Source: Streptomyces sp. I6 (GTDB lineage: Bacteria > Actinomycetota > Actinomycetes > Streptomycetales > Streptomycetaceae). Taken from it: a stretch of 64,000 nt of DNA. This document shows, piece by piece, positions 48,002 through 59,495 of the stretch; position 1 is the first letter of the stretch, and each line of letters starts with the position of its first letter. The DNA lies in NCBI GenBank assembly GCA_003725745.1, contig RHDP01000001.1, positions 3,549,001 through 3,613,000 of the forward strand, given 5' to 3'. The notes beneath the pieces were generated by a model. The model had not been told where the DNA came from. It was given only the letters and a program-made list of their open reading frames with translations, and did not search any database. The translations under genes were made by a program, and so were the position numbers.

Positions 48002-48084
48002 GGGAGGGCTCCTCGGGCCTGCGCGGGTGGGGAATCGGCACTTACTAAGCGGTAACTTATGCAGTCCGTGCCGAGCGTACCCAG

Positions 48085-48723
48085 TTATTCCGTCGCACTG
48101 TAGCCAGGTGGGCGGTGATCTGCGTCGCTCAGGTGACCCTGAGTGCGGGGTGGGAGCAGGGCCGGGAGCGTGCGCGCGAGGACGGCCAGGTCCAGCCCGA
48201 TCCAATGGTGCTCCACATAGTGCTGGTCGAGCAGCTCCGGCTCGTCCCAGGGGAGGGTGGAACGCCTGCGCAGCTGGGCGGGGCCGGTGAGGCCCGGCCG
48301 GAGGGTCTGCCGCCAGGGCGCGGCGGCGCGGGGGTTCTCCGGGGCCAGGGCCGCCGGGCCGACCAGGGACATCTCGCCCGAGACGACATGGGGCAGTCTG
48401 GAGAGCAGGTCCAGTCGCCAGCGGCGGGTGCGCAGTGAGCGGACGGTGAAGGGGTACCCGTGGAGCCCCGTCCTCAGCTCCCGTACGACGATCCCGCCGG
48501 GCGGGCGCCGCACGGCGAGGGCGCAGGCCGCGGCGGTCAGCAGCGGTGCGGCGAGGGCCAGCAGCAGGGTGCCCAGGGCCAGGTCGAGGAGGCGCTTGGG
48601 GTCCGGAGGCCTCGGCGGTCCTGCTGATCCCGCAGGTCCCGCCGGTCCTGCCGATCCCGCCGGCCCTGCTGATCCCGCCGGTCCCACCGGTCGTGCCGAC
48701 TGCACGGGGCGCAAGGCGCTCAC
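48085..48723 (-). CDS. Bacterial sugar transferase (polyprenyl-phosphate type)
   Basis: A 212-residue protein of the WcaJ/UPF sugar-phosphotransferase family, which starts exopolysaccharide units on a lipid carrier. One membrane helix (LALGTLLLALAAPLLTAAACAL) is followed by VRELRTGLHGYPFTVRSLRT, LLSRLPHVVSGEMSLVGPAAL and LRPGLTGPAQLRRR. It is short and lacks the usual R-x-G-x-D-G form, so activity is uncertain. The head has GPAGSAGPAG repeats resembling collagen triplets. GTG at 48723 has a weak ribosome site. Confidence 0.78.
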   Translation of the reverse strand: MSALRPVQSARPVGPAGSAGPAGSAGPAGPAGSAGPPRPPDPKRLLDLALGTLLLALAAPLLTAAACALAVRRPPGGIVVRELRTGLHGYPFTVRSLRTRRWRLDLLSRLPHVVSGEMSLVGPAALAPENPRAAAPWRQTLRPGLTGPAQLRRRSTLPWDEPELLDQHYVEHHWIGLDLAVLARTLPALLPPRTQGHLSDADHRPPGYSATE

Positions 48724-48880
48724 CTGACCGTTCTGTCGTTTCTCGGCCGATACCAGATGGTTTCTGTCCAGTCAGACGCGTGTATGAACCTTTCGCGTGC
48801 TTTGCCGAACGATGGCACGGTGGGTGCGGGGGTGCATGCAGGCCGCGCCGGGCGGGCAGCGTGTGGGTGGACGCACCATA

Positions 48881-48901
48881 GTTGAGTCGACTCGACTCAG
48901 C
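48881..48901 (+). promoter_or_regulatory. HAIR operator 1 (HspR site) upstream of dnaK
   Basis: GTTGAGT-N7-ACTCAGC fits the HAIR consensus CTTGAGT-N7-ACTCAAG with one change at each end; the seven spacer bases CGACTCG extend the dyad. It lies 71 bases before dnaK. Confidence 0.85.
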
Positions 48902-48926
48902 TCTGTTGACGCCCTGGTGCGAGTGA

Positions 48927-51484
<2,558 letters not shown>

Positions 51485-51517
51485 CGCGGACGGCGGGTAC
51501 CGGAAGGAGGGACGTCG

Positions 51518-52696
51518 ATGAGCACGAAGGACTTCGTCGAGAAGGACTACTACAAGGTCCTCGGCGTCCCCAAGGACGCCACCGACGCGGAGATCAAGAA
51601 GGCGTACCGGAAGCTCGCGCGCGAGAACCACCCGGACGCCAACAAGGGCGACGCGAAGGCCGAGGAGCGCTTCAAGGAGATTTCCGAGGCCAACGACGTA
51701 CTCGGCGACCCCAAGCGGCGCAAGGAGTACGACGAGGCCCGGGCGCTCTTCGGCAACGGTGGCTTCCGGGCCGGTCCCGGAGCCGGAGGAACGTTCAACT
51801 TCGACCTGGGCGACCTCTTCGGGGGCGCCCCGCCCCCGGGCGGCGGCGGCGCCGGCGGCTTCGGCGGCGGACTCGGGGACGTCTTCGGCGGCCTGTTCAA
51901 CCGCGGCGCCGGCACCGGTGCCCGCACCCAGCCGCGCCGGGGCCAGGACGTCGAGTCCGAGGTGACGCTCAGCTTCACCGAGGCGGTGGACGGGGCCACG
52001 GTCCCGCTGCGGATGTCCAGCCAGCAGCCCTGCAAGGCCTGTTCGGGCACCGGCGACAAGAACGGCACGCCCCGGGTGTGCCCGACCTGCGTCGGCACCG
52101 GTCAGGTCTCGCGCGGCGGCAGCGGGTCCTTCTCGCTGACCGACCCGTGTGTGGACTGCAAGGGCCGCGGGCTGATCGCCGAGAACCCCTGCGAGGTCTG
52201 CCACGGCAGCGGCCGCGCCAAGTCGTCCCGGACCATGCAGGTCCGCATCCCCGCCGGGGTGAGCGACGGCCAGCGGATCAGGCTGCGCGGCAAGGGCGCA
52301 CCGGGCGAGCGCGGCGGGCCGGCCGGCGATCTGTATGTGGTGGTCCACGTCGGTGAGCACCCGGTCTTCGGGCGCAAGGGCGACAACCTCACCGTCACCG
52401 TGCCGGTCTCCTTCACGGAGGCCGCGCTCGGCGGCGAGGTGAGGGTCCCGACGCTCGGCGGGCCTCCGGTCACCCTGAAGCTGCCCGCGGGCACGCCGAA
52501 CGGGCGTACGATGCGGGCCCGCGGCAAGGGCGCTGTCCGCAAGGACGGCACCCGGGGCGATCTGCTGGTCACCGTGGAGGTCGCGGTGCCCGTGGACCTC
52601 GGCGACGAGGCCCGTGAGGCGCTGGAGGCCTACCGCAAGGCGACTGAGGGCCATGACCCGCGGGCAGAACTGTTCCAGGCCGCGAAGGGAGCATGA
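51518..52696 (+). CDS. dnaJ: Co-chaperone DnaJ
   Basis: A 392-residue DnaJ of full type: J domain with HPD (residues 38-40), Gly/Phe-rich region (about 80-135), four CxxCxGxG zinc motifs (CKACSGTG, CPTCVGTG, CVDCKGRG, CEVCHGSG), and the C-terminal substrate-binding domains (SDGQRIRLRGKGAPGERGG). ATG at 51518 has GGAAGGAGGG upstream. It follows grpE by 33 bases. Confidence 0.97.
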   Translation: MSTKDFVEKDYYKVLGVPKDATDAEIKKAYRKLARENHPDANKGDAKAEERFKEISEANDVLGDPKRRKEYDEARALFGNGGFRAGPGAGGTFNFDLGDLFGGAPPPGGGGAGGFGGGLGDVFGGLFNRGAGTGARTQPRRGQDVESEVTLSFTEAVDGATVPLRMSSQQPCKACSGTGDKNGTPRVCPTCVGTGQVSRGGSGSFSLTDPCVDCKGRGLIAENPCEVCHGSGRAKSSRTMQVRIPAGVSDGQRIRLRGKGAPGERGGPAGDLYVVVHVGEHPVFGRKGDNLTVTVPVSFTEAALGGEVRVPTLGGPPVTLKLPAGTPNGRTMRARGKGAVRKDGTRGDLLVTVEVAVPVDLGDEAREALEAYRKATEGHDPRAELFQAAKGA

Positions 52697-52700
52697 CGCG

Positions 52701-53162
52701 ATGGACGGCGGACGTCGACAGCCCGGATTCGGTGGCAGGGCCTACGAACTGACTGAGGAGACCCCGGTGTACGTCATCTCGGTGGCGGCCCAGCTCTCCG
52801 GACTGCATCCGCAGACCCTTCGGCAGTACGACCGCCTCGGCCTGGTCTCCCCGGACCGCACGGCGGGGCGTGGCCGGCGTTACTCGGCCCGGGACATCGA
52901 ACTGCTCCGCCAAGTCCAGTCCCTGTCCCAGGACGAGGGCATCAACCTGGCCGGCATCAAGCGCATCATCGAGCTGGAGAACCAGGTGGCGGCGCTGCAG
53001 GCCAAGGTCGCCGAGCTGTCCGCGGCGGTCGAGGGCGCGGCGCTGGCGATGCAGCAGCGCGAGGCCCAGGTGCACGCGTCGTACCGGCGCGACCTGGTGC
53101 CCTACCAGGATGTGCAGCAGACGGGCGCGCTGGTCGTGTGGCGGCCGAAGCGGGACGGCTGA
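52701..53162 (+). CDS. hspR: Heat-shock repressor HspR (MerR type)
   Basis: A 153-residue MerR-family repressor. The winged HTH reads YVISVAAQLSGLHPQTLRQY then RYSARDIELLRQVQSLSQDE, with GINLAGIKRIIELE leading to the dimer helix. It binds HAIR sites and represses dnaK and clpB, with DnaK as corepressor. ATG at 52701 is four bases after the dnaJ stop. This and the three HAIR sites in the window form a complete local regulon. Confidence 0.96.
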   Translation: MDGGRRQPGFGGRAYELTEETPVYVISVAAQLSGLHPQTLRQYDRLGLVSPDRTAGRGRRYSARDIELLRQVQSLSQDEGINLAGIKRIIELENQVAALQAKVAELSAAVEGAALAMQQREAQVHASYRRDLVPYQDVQQTGALVVWRPKRDG

Positions 53163-53282
53163 GCGTCCGCCGGCCCGCCTGTGTCCGTCAGCGGCCGTCA
53201 GCGGCCGTCTGTGTCCGTGGTGGCCGTCTGTGTCCGTCAGCGCCCGCCGCGGGCCCGCCGGGCCGCGCGGCCGGGCTCCTGT

Positions 53283-54269
53283 TCAGTGGTCGTGTTCCAG
53301 GATCCCGGACCGGGCGATCAGGTAGCCGAGCTGGGCGCGTGAGCCGCTGCCGAGGGCGGAGGCGAGCTTGGCGATGTGGGCGCGGCAGGTGCGGACGTTC
53401 ATGCCGAGGCGGCGGGCTATCGCCTCGTCCACATGGCCCTCGACGAGCAGTTTGGCGATGGAGCGCTGGACGCCGCTGACGCCGTCCAGTTCGGGGGCGT
53501 AGGAGACGACCTGGTCGTCCCAGGGGACGCCGTGGAGCCAGAACTGCTCGAAGACCCCGACGAGATACTGCACCAGACCCTCGTGGCGCAGCTCCAGGGC
53601 GACCCTGCGGTCGCTGCGCGCCGGGATGAAGGCCACCTTCCGGTCGACCACGATGAGCCGGTCGATGATCTCCTCGAGGGTGCGGACCTCCGAGCCGTAG
53701 GGGGCCACCCGTTCCACGTAGGCCATGGTGGCCGGGTGGTGGCGTGCGGTGTGCTGGTACAGCGTGCGCATCGAGACGCCCCGGTCCACCAGCATCGAGA
53801 CCCGCCGCAGCCCCTCCTGGAGGGTCGCGGGCCGGCGGCCGCTGCCGGGCTGCACCGTCAGCAGCTCCTCCTGGCACTCGGCGATGACGCGGTCCAGCGT
53901 CGCGTTGATCAGGTTCAGTCCCTCGAGGACGGTGATGGCGTCGGTCGTGGACGGATCGTGTGAGTTCAGCGCCATGAATGGCTCAAACGACTCCGCCAGT
54001 GAGATGGTGAGCCGTCTCCGCTCCTGGATCTCCCGCTCCAGGGGGTGCATCAGCTGGTGCAGGGCGATGGACGGCGGGACCGGGCGGAGCCACTCGGTGT
54101 CGTCGGGGTCCGGGCGCAGCATGCCCATGTCTATGAGGCACGGGGCGTCTGTCACCTCCGACCGCGCGATGCGGCCACTGCGCAGAGCGGACGCATACAG
54201 CTTTTTCCCGGCCTCGCACAGCTCGTCGTGACTGTGCTTATCTCCCCCGTTGCCCTGTTTCGTCTGCAT
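53283..54269 (-). CDS. LuxR-type regulator with TrmB-like N-terminal part
   Basis: A 328-residue transcription factor. The C-terminal LuxR HTH (VQRSIAKLLVEGHVDEAIAR and LGMNVRTCRAHIAKLASALG) is clear. The middle has a phospholipase-D-like/TrmB-type ligand region (MLVDRGVSMRTLYQHTARHH, DRLIVVDRKVAFIPARSDRR, ALELRHEGLVQYLVGVFEQFW), typical of a Streptomyces LuxR subgroup. ATG at 54269 has GAGGGG six bases upstream. It diverges from a small secreted peptide gene, separated by about 127 bases, which makes that gene its likely target. Confidence 0.88.
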   Translation of the reverse strand: MQTKQGNGGDKHSHDELCEAGKKLYASALRSGRIARSEVTDAPCLIDMGMLRPDPDDTEWLRPVPPSIALHQLMHPLEREIQERRRLTISLAESFEPFMALNSHDPSTTDAITVLEGLNLINATLDRVIAECQEELLTVQPGSGRRPATLQEGLRRVSMLVDRGVSMRTLYQHTARHHPATMAYVERVAPYGSEVRTLEEIIDRLIVVDRKVAFIPARSDRRVALELRHEGLVQYLVGVFEQFWLHGVPWDDQVVSYAPELDGVSGVQRSIAKLLVEGHVDEAIARRLGMNVRTCRAHIAKLASALGSGSRAQLGYLIARSGILEHDH

Positions 54270-54396
54270 TTGCACCCCCTCAGGGTCCTGAATTACAGGA
54301 ACATGATGCCTGGCCTCGCTGGTGAAGGCGTTCGGAGTGGGCCATCGTCGTAACCGCGGGGGAGGAGGTAGTGATTAAAAGAGGTGGAGATCGGCC

Positions 54397-54612
54397 ATGA
54401 CCAGGATGGTTCGTGCACTGTGCGCTATAGCCGTTGCGGCTGCTCTCGGCGGTCTCGCGGCGAGCGGTGAACCCACGTGGGAGTCGGCGCCCACGACGGT
54501 GACCGCGACGGTGGCTGCGGCTCCGGGCGAACCCACTTGGGACAGCGCGCCGGCGAACGCGGCTCCGGGCGAACCCACTTGGGACAACGCGCCGGCGGAC
54601 GCGGACGCATGA
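54397..54612 (+). CDS. Small secreted peptide with three GEPTW repeats
   Basis: A 71-residue protein. Residues 1-23 form a signal peptide (MVRALCAIAVAAALGGLAAS). The mature part is three copies of GEPTW(E/D)(S/N)AP at residues 24-32, 44-52 and 58-66, joined by Ala/Thr/Pro spacers. Repeats two and three are almost identical in DNA, in a 42-bp unit, indicating recent duplication. GGAG lies eight bases before the ATG at 54397. Its stop overlaps the next gene (ATGA). I know no family for it; a multi-copy exported signal peptide or a modified-peptide precursor is possible. Confidence 0.82.
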   Translation: MTRMVRALCAIAVAAALGGLAASGEPTWESAPTTVTATVAAAPGEPTWDSAPANAAPGEPTWDNAPADADA

Positions 54613-54929
54613 GCATGCCCCCGGACGATCGCGTCTTCCGGCGGGAGATGGCGACCGCATACCGATCCGGGTGGCACTTCATCGATCTCGTCACGGCAAT
54701 CCCCCACCGTGGCGACTCGCTGATGGTCACTCTCTTCGGGGAGCCGATCGTCGTCGCCCGCGAGGACGACGAGGACGTCCGCGCCTACCGGTGCCTTCGC
54801 CGGCCCCGCGGGGCCCCGCGCCCCGTCCGCTGTGCCATCCGGTACGGCATGATCTTCGTCAATCTCGACCAGCGCGACCACCAGCTGGTCGAATCGGAGG
54901 CCACCACCGCCACCCCCCGCAGTGCCTGA
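54609..54929 (+). CDS. Rieske-like small protein without cluster ligands
   Basis: A 106-residue protein. DSLMVTLFGEPIVVAREDDE followed by VRAYRCLRRPRGAPRPVRCA and IRYGMIFVNLD parallels the strand order of Rieske oxygenase N-domains (..GEPVVVVRD...CRHRGAP...FVNLD). The C-x-H and C-x2-H ligands are missing: the CRHRG motif reads CLRRPRG and the second pair is absent, so no 2Fe-2S cluster should form. It is translationally coupled to the GEPTW peptide gene, which suggests a binding or maturation role for that peptide. Confidence 0.7.
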   Translation: MSMPPDDRVFRREMATAYRSGWHFIDLVTAIPHRGDSLMVTLFGEPIVVAREDDEDVRAYRCLRRPRGAPRPVRCAIRYGMIFVNLDQRDHQLVESEATTATPRSA

Positions 54930-54970
54930 GCGGTTCCCCGTCGTTCAAGATCGCTCAGGTGCTTCCCCCA

Positions 54971-55015
54971 CACAGCGGCGCCATCGTGGACCTGAAACAC
55001 GATGGCGCCGCTGTG
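54971..55015 (+). terminator. 18-bp perfect hairpin terminator
   Basis: CACAGCGGCGCCATCGTG (54971-54988) is fully complementary to 54998-55015 around a nine-base loop, 41 bases after the Rieske-like gene stop. Confidence 0.92.
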
Positions 55016-55058
55016 CTGCGTGCGGACATCCGGCGCGGGGACGTGCCAGCCGGCCCGT

Positions 55059-55444
55059 CACTTGCGGGCCCGTGACGCCTGGACCCGTGACGCCTGGACC
55101 CGTCACGCCCGGGCCCGTGATGCCCGGGCCCGTGATGCCCGGGCCCGTGATGCCCGGGCCCGTGACCCCTGGGGGTGCGACCGGTGGCTTTTCGGGCCGG
55201 TGGTCCCGAGCACCGGTCACTTGCGGGCCCGTGACGCCTGGACCCGTCACGCCCGGGCCCGTGATGCCCGGGCCCGTGACCCCTGGGGGTGCGACCGGTG
55301 GCTTTTCGGGCCGGTGGTCCCGAGCACCGGTCACTTGCGGGCCCGTGACGCCTGGACCCGTCACGCCCGGACGCGTGATGCCCGGGCCCGTGACCCCTGA
55401 GGGTGCGACCGGTGGCTTTCCGGGCCGGTGGCCCCGAGTGCCCG
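55059..55444. repeat. Nested tandem repeats between convergent genes
   Basis: A long unit beginning CACTTGCGGGCCCGTGACG starts at 55059, 55218 and 55332 and ends each time with GGTGCGACCGGTGGCTTT(T/C)CGG. Inside each unit a 15-bp block (GCCCGGGCCCGTGAT or GCCTGGACCCGTGAC) is repeated three to seven times, so unit lengths differ by whole 15-bp blocks. No protein is supported. Confidence 0.92.
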
Positions 55445-55858
55445 TCACGCCCGGCCCATCGCACGGGTCAGCGCGATCTCGATGACCACACGGTCCGGGT
55501 TCGGCGACGGCGTGCGGCCGTAGCGCTCCGCGTAGCGGGCGACCGCGTCGGTGACGGCCTCCGGGTCCGTCCGGACCGTGGCGCGGCCCTCGAGCGTCGC
55601 CCAGCGCCCCTTGTCGACCTGGCAGACCGCGACCGGAGCCCCCTCGGGGCCGGCGGCCAGCACATGGGCGACCTTGCGGCTGTGCTTGTTGGTGATCACC
55701 CGGGCGATGCCCTTCCCGCCGCCCTCCGGGTCGTATGTGGCGCCCACCGCCACGACGTGCGGTGTGCCGTCGGGGCGGGGCGTGGTGAGTGTGCACAGGT
55801 GGTACTCGCGCCAGAAGCCGAGGAAGGACTCGTGCGGGTGCCTGGGGTCGATGGCCAT
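55445..55858 (-). CDS. PPOX-class (pyridoxamine 5'-phosphate oxidase fold) protein
   Basis: A 137-residue split-barrel flavin/F420-binding protein. FLGFWREYHLCTLTTPRPDG, TPHVVAVGATYDPEGG and ARVITNKHSRKVAHVLAAGP are typical of the F420-dependent PPOX subfamily. The enzyme reaction cannot be named. The gene starts with ATG at 55858 and diverges from clpB. Confidence 0.88.
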   Translation of the reverse strand: MAIDPRHPHESFLGFWREYHLCTLTTPRPDGTPHVVAVGATYDPEGGGKGIARVITNKHSRKVAHVLAAGPEGAPVAVCQVDKGRWATLEGRATVRTDPEAVTDAVARYAERYGRTPSPNPDRVVIEIALTRAMGRA

Positions 55859-55926
55859 GTTCCGGAACCTACCCGGGGGCGTACACGTCGACGAATCCGG
55901 GGAGGACGCAGTCCGGTGCCGCCATA

Positions 55927-55947
55927 GTTGAGCGGAATGGGCTCAAC
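55927..55947 (+). promoter_or_regulatory. HAIR operator (HspR site) upstream of clpB
   Basis: GTTGAGC-N7-GCTCAAC is a perfect inverted repeat that matches the HAIR core TTGAG-N9-CTCAA. It lies 62 bases before the clpB start and overlaps its expected promoter. Confidence 0.9.
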
Positions 55948-56009
55948 TTTGTGTACCGTGTAAGAGTCATAGTCATGGGGAGAGCCGAGGCGAGGAGGAG
56001 AAGCCGCAC

Positions 56010-58600
56010 GTGGACGCCGAGCTGACCAACAGGAGCCGGGACGCGCTGAGCGCAGCGAGCACCCGGGCCGTGTCCGAGGGGCACGCCGATCTGACCCCCG
56101 CGCATCTGCTGCTGGCGCTGCTCGCCGGCCAGGACAACGAGAACATCACCGATCTGCTGGCGGCCGCCGACGCCGACCAGGCCGCCGTGCGGTCCGGTGC
56201 GGAGCGGGTCCTCGCCGACCTGCCCAGCGTGACGGGCTCGACCGTGGCGCCGCCGCAGCCCAACCGCGAGCTGCTCGCCGTCATCGCCGACGCCGAGCGG
56301 CGTGCCAGGGAGCTGGGAGACGAGTACCTCTCCACCGAGCACCTCCTCATCGGCGTCGCCGCCAAGGGCGGCCGGGCCGGCGAGGTGCTCTCCGGACAGG
56401 GCGCCACCGCGAAGAAGCTGCAGGAGGCGTTTCAGAAGGCACGCGGAGGGCGCCGGGTGACCACACCCGACCCCGAGGGCCGGTACAAGGCCCTGGAGAA
56501 GTTCGGCACCGACCTCACGGCCGCGGCCAGGGAGGGCCGGCTCGACCCGGTCATCGGCCGCGACCAGGAGATCCGCCGCGTCATCCAGGTGCTCTCCCGC
56601 CGCACCAAGAACAACCCCGTGCTGATCGGCGAGCCCGGCGTCGGCAAGACCGCCGTCGTGGAGGGCCTCGCCCAGCGCATCGTGAAGGGCGACGTCCCGG
56701 AGTCCCTCCGCGACAAGCGGCTGGTCGCCCTCGACCTCGGCGCCATGGTCGCCGGGGCCAAGTACCGCGGCGAGTTCGAGGAGCGCCTCAAGACCGTCCT
56801 CTCCGAGATCAAGGAGAGCGAGGGCCGGATCATCACCTTCATCGACGAGCTGCACACCGTCGTGGGCGCGGGCGCCGGCGGCGACTCCGCCATGGACGCG
56901 GGCAACATGCTGAAGCCGATGCTCGCCCGCGGTGAGCTGCGCATGGTCGGTGCCACCACCCTCGACGAGTACCGCGAGCGCATCGAGAAGGACCCGGCGC
57001 TGGAGCGCCGCTTCCAGCAGGTGCTGGTCGCCGAGCCGACCGTCGAGGACACCATCGCCATCCTCCGCGGACTCAAGGGCCGCTACGAGGCCCACCACAA
57101 GGTGCAGATCGCGGACAGCGCCCTGGTGGCCGCGGCGACGCTCTCCGACCGCTACATCACCTCCCGCTTCCTGCCCGACAAGGCCATCGACCTCGTCGAC
57201 GAGTCCGCCTCCCGGCTGCGGATGGAGATCGACTCCTCCCCGGTCGAGATCGACGAGCTGCAGCGCGCCGTCGACCGGCTGCGCATGGAGGAGCTCGCGC
57301 TGTCCAAGGAGACCGACGAGGCGAGCATCCAGCGGCTGGAGAAGCTGCGCCGGGACCTCGCGGACAAGGAGGAGGAGCTGCGCGGGCTCACCGCGCGCTG
57401 GGAGAAGGAGAAGCAGTCCCTCAACCGGGTGGGCGAACTCAAGGAGAAGCTCGACGAACTCCGCGGCCAGGCCGAGCGGGCCCAGCGCGACGGCGACTTC
57501 GACACCGCGTCCAAGCTGCTGTACGGGGAGATCCCGACGCTGGAGCGCGAGCTGGAGGCCGCCAGCGAGGCCGAGGCCCGGCAGGAGGCCGCCAAGGACA
57601 CCATGGTCAAGGACGAGGTCGGCCCGGACGACATCGCCGACGTCGTCGCCTCCTGGACCGGCATCCCGGCCGGGCGGCTGCTGGAGGGGAGACCCGGAAG
57701 CTGCTGCGGATGGAGGAGGAACTGGGCAGGCGGCTGATCGGCCAGACCGAGGCCGTGGTGGCCGTGTCCGACGCCGTGCGCCGCTCGCGCGCCGGCATCG
57801 CCGATCCCGACCGGCCCACGGGATCGTTCCTCTTCCTCGGCCCGACCGGTGTCGGCAAGACCGAACTCGCGAAGGCCCTGGCGGACTTCCTCTTCGACGA
57901 CGAGCGGGCCATGGTCCGCATCGACATGTCCGAGTACGGCGAGAAGCACAGCGTGGCACGGCTCGTCGGGGCGCCGCCCGGGTACGTCGGCTACGAGGAG
58001 GGCGGCCAGCTCACCGAGGCGGTCCGCCGCCGCCCGTACAGCGTGGTGCTGCTCGACGAGGTGGAGAAGGCCCACCCCGAGGTCTTCGACATCCTGCTCC
58101 AGGTCCTCGACGACGGGCGGCTGACCGACGGGCAGGGCCGGACGGTGGACTTCCGCAACACCATCCTGATTCTGACCTCCAACCTCGGCAGCCAGTACCT
58201 GGTGGAGCCGCTGACCAGCGCCGAGGAGAAGAAGCGGCAGGTCCTGGAGACCGTGCGGGCCTCGTTCAAACCGGAGTTCCTCAACCGGCTGGACGATCTC
58301 GTCGTCTTCTCGGCCCTGGACAAGGAGCAGCTGGAGCGCATCGCCGAGCTGCAGATCGCCCGGCTCGCCGAGCGGCTCGCGGAACGCAGGCTCACCCTGG
58401 ACGTCACCCCGCAGGCCCTTCAGTGGCTGGCCGACGAGGGCAACGACCCCGCCTACGGGGCCCGGCCCCTGCGCCGGCTGGTCCAGACGGCGATCGGCGA
58501 CCGCCTCGCCAAGGAGATCCTCGCCGGTGAGGTGAAGGACGGCGACACGGTCCGCGTCGACCGGGCCGACACCGGCCTGATCGTGGGCCCGGCGGGGTGA
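56010..58600 (+). CDS. clpB: Disaggregase ClpB, with a one-base frameshift
   Basis: A Hsp100 AAA+ disaggregase. The N-domain (residues ~1-150), first AAA domain (Walker A GEPGVGKT at ~207), the coiled-coil middle domain (about 395-520), and the second AAA domain (GPTGVGKT at ~611, [20 protein letters not shown]) are all present. The frame breaks at IPAGRLLEG; one added G in the GGGG run at 57686-57689 joins it to the rest ([17 protein letters not shown]), giving 863 residues. GTG at 56010 has GAGGAG upstream. A HAIR site lies upstream, so it belongs to the HspR regulon and works with DnaK. Confidence 0.93.
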
Positions 58601-58678
58601 GCCACGCCCGGGTGGGGGTTGCCAGCCCCCGCCCGCGATGGGGGAGGATGGCCGCATCCGTACGAAGGGAAACACCCG

Positions 58679-59223
58679 GTGAGCATCGACCCGTCCTCGA
58701 TTCCGAACTTCGGGGACAGCCCCAGCCCCAGGCTGCGTCAGGACCGGCGGGCCCGGTCGTCCCCGACCAGGACCTGGTCAAGCAGCTCCTCGACCAGATG
58801 GAGCTGAAGTACGTCGTCGACGACGAGGGTGACCTCGCGGCGCCGTGGGAGGAGTTCCGCACGTACTTCATGTTCCGCGGCGAGAACGAGCAGCAGGTCT
58901 TCTCGGTGCGGACGTTCTACGACCGTCCCCACGCGCTGGAGGACAAGGCCCGGGTCCTCGACGCCGTCGACGACTGGAACCGCCGCACGCTGTGGCCGAA
59001 GGTCTACACGCACACCCACGAGGAGGAGGGACAGCCCACGACCGTCCGCCTCATCGGCGAGGCCCAGATGCTGATCGGCACCGGCGTCAGCCTCGAGCAC
59101 TTCGTCTCCTCGACGGTCAGCTGGGTGCGCGCGGCCATCGAGTTCGACAAGTGGCTGGTGGAGCAGCTCGGCCTCGCCCCGGCCGGGGAGTCCGCGGACG
59201 AGAAGCCCGCCGACGACGCCTGA
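58679..59223 (+). CDS. YbjN-domain protein, with a one-base frameshift
   Basis: A 181-residue protein with the YbjN fold (type III secretion-chaperone-like): VKQLLDQMELKYVVDDEGDL, WEEFRTYFMFRGENEQQVFS, VRTFYDRPHALEDKARVLDA. The GTG at 58679 follows AAGGGA and reads SIDPSSIPNFG; the remainder is one frame away. One extra G in the GGGG run at 58712-58715 joins them. Without this the frame would start upstream at 58597 with unrelated residues. Function unknown; it is conserved next to clpB in Streptomyces. Confidence 0.85.
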
Positions 59224-59460
59224 GGGCGCCTGGGGCGCCTGACGACGCCTGGGCCTGAGGACGCCCGGGGCGTCCCGGGACCCGGGGACGCCGGGGCGCC
59301 AGGGGCGCCTGGAGCCGGCACGGCCTGAGGCCCGGGGCGCTCGAAGGCCACGGCACCCGAGGCGCCTGGGACGCCCGGGCGGACGTCCACACGGGCGTCC
59401 GTGCGGACGTCCGGGCGGGCGCCCGAGTGGACTGCGCGGGCTGTCCACCGGCCCGGGCAC

Positions 59461-59482
59461 CCTCCGCGCCGAGGCGCGGAGG
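59461..59482. terminator. Hairpin between convergent YbjN and mannosyltransferase genes
   Basis: CCTCCGCGC (59461-59469) pairs with GCGCGGAGG (59474-59482) around a four-base loop. Confidence 0.8.
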
Positions 59483-59495
59483 GCCCCGCCGGGGC

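Noticed and set aside
45566-48055. An 829-residue plus-strand frame
   Set aside because: It is the antisense shadow of the Fe-S oxidoreductase gene, whose cysteine motifs, start site and terminator are all in place.
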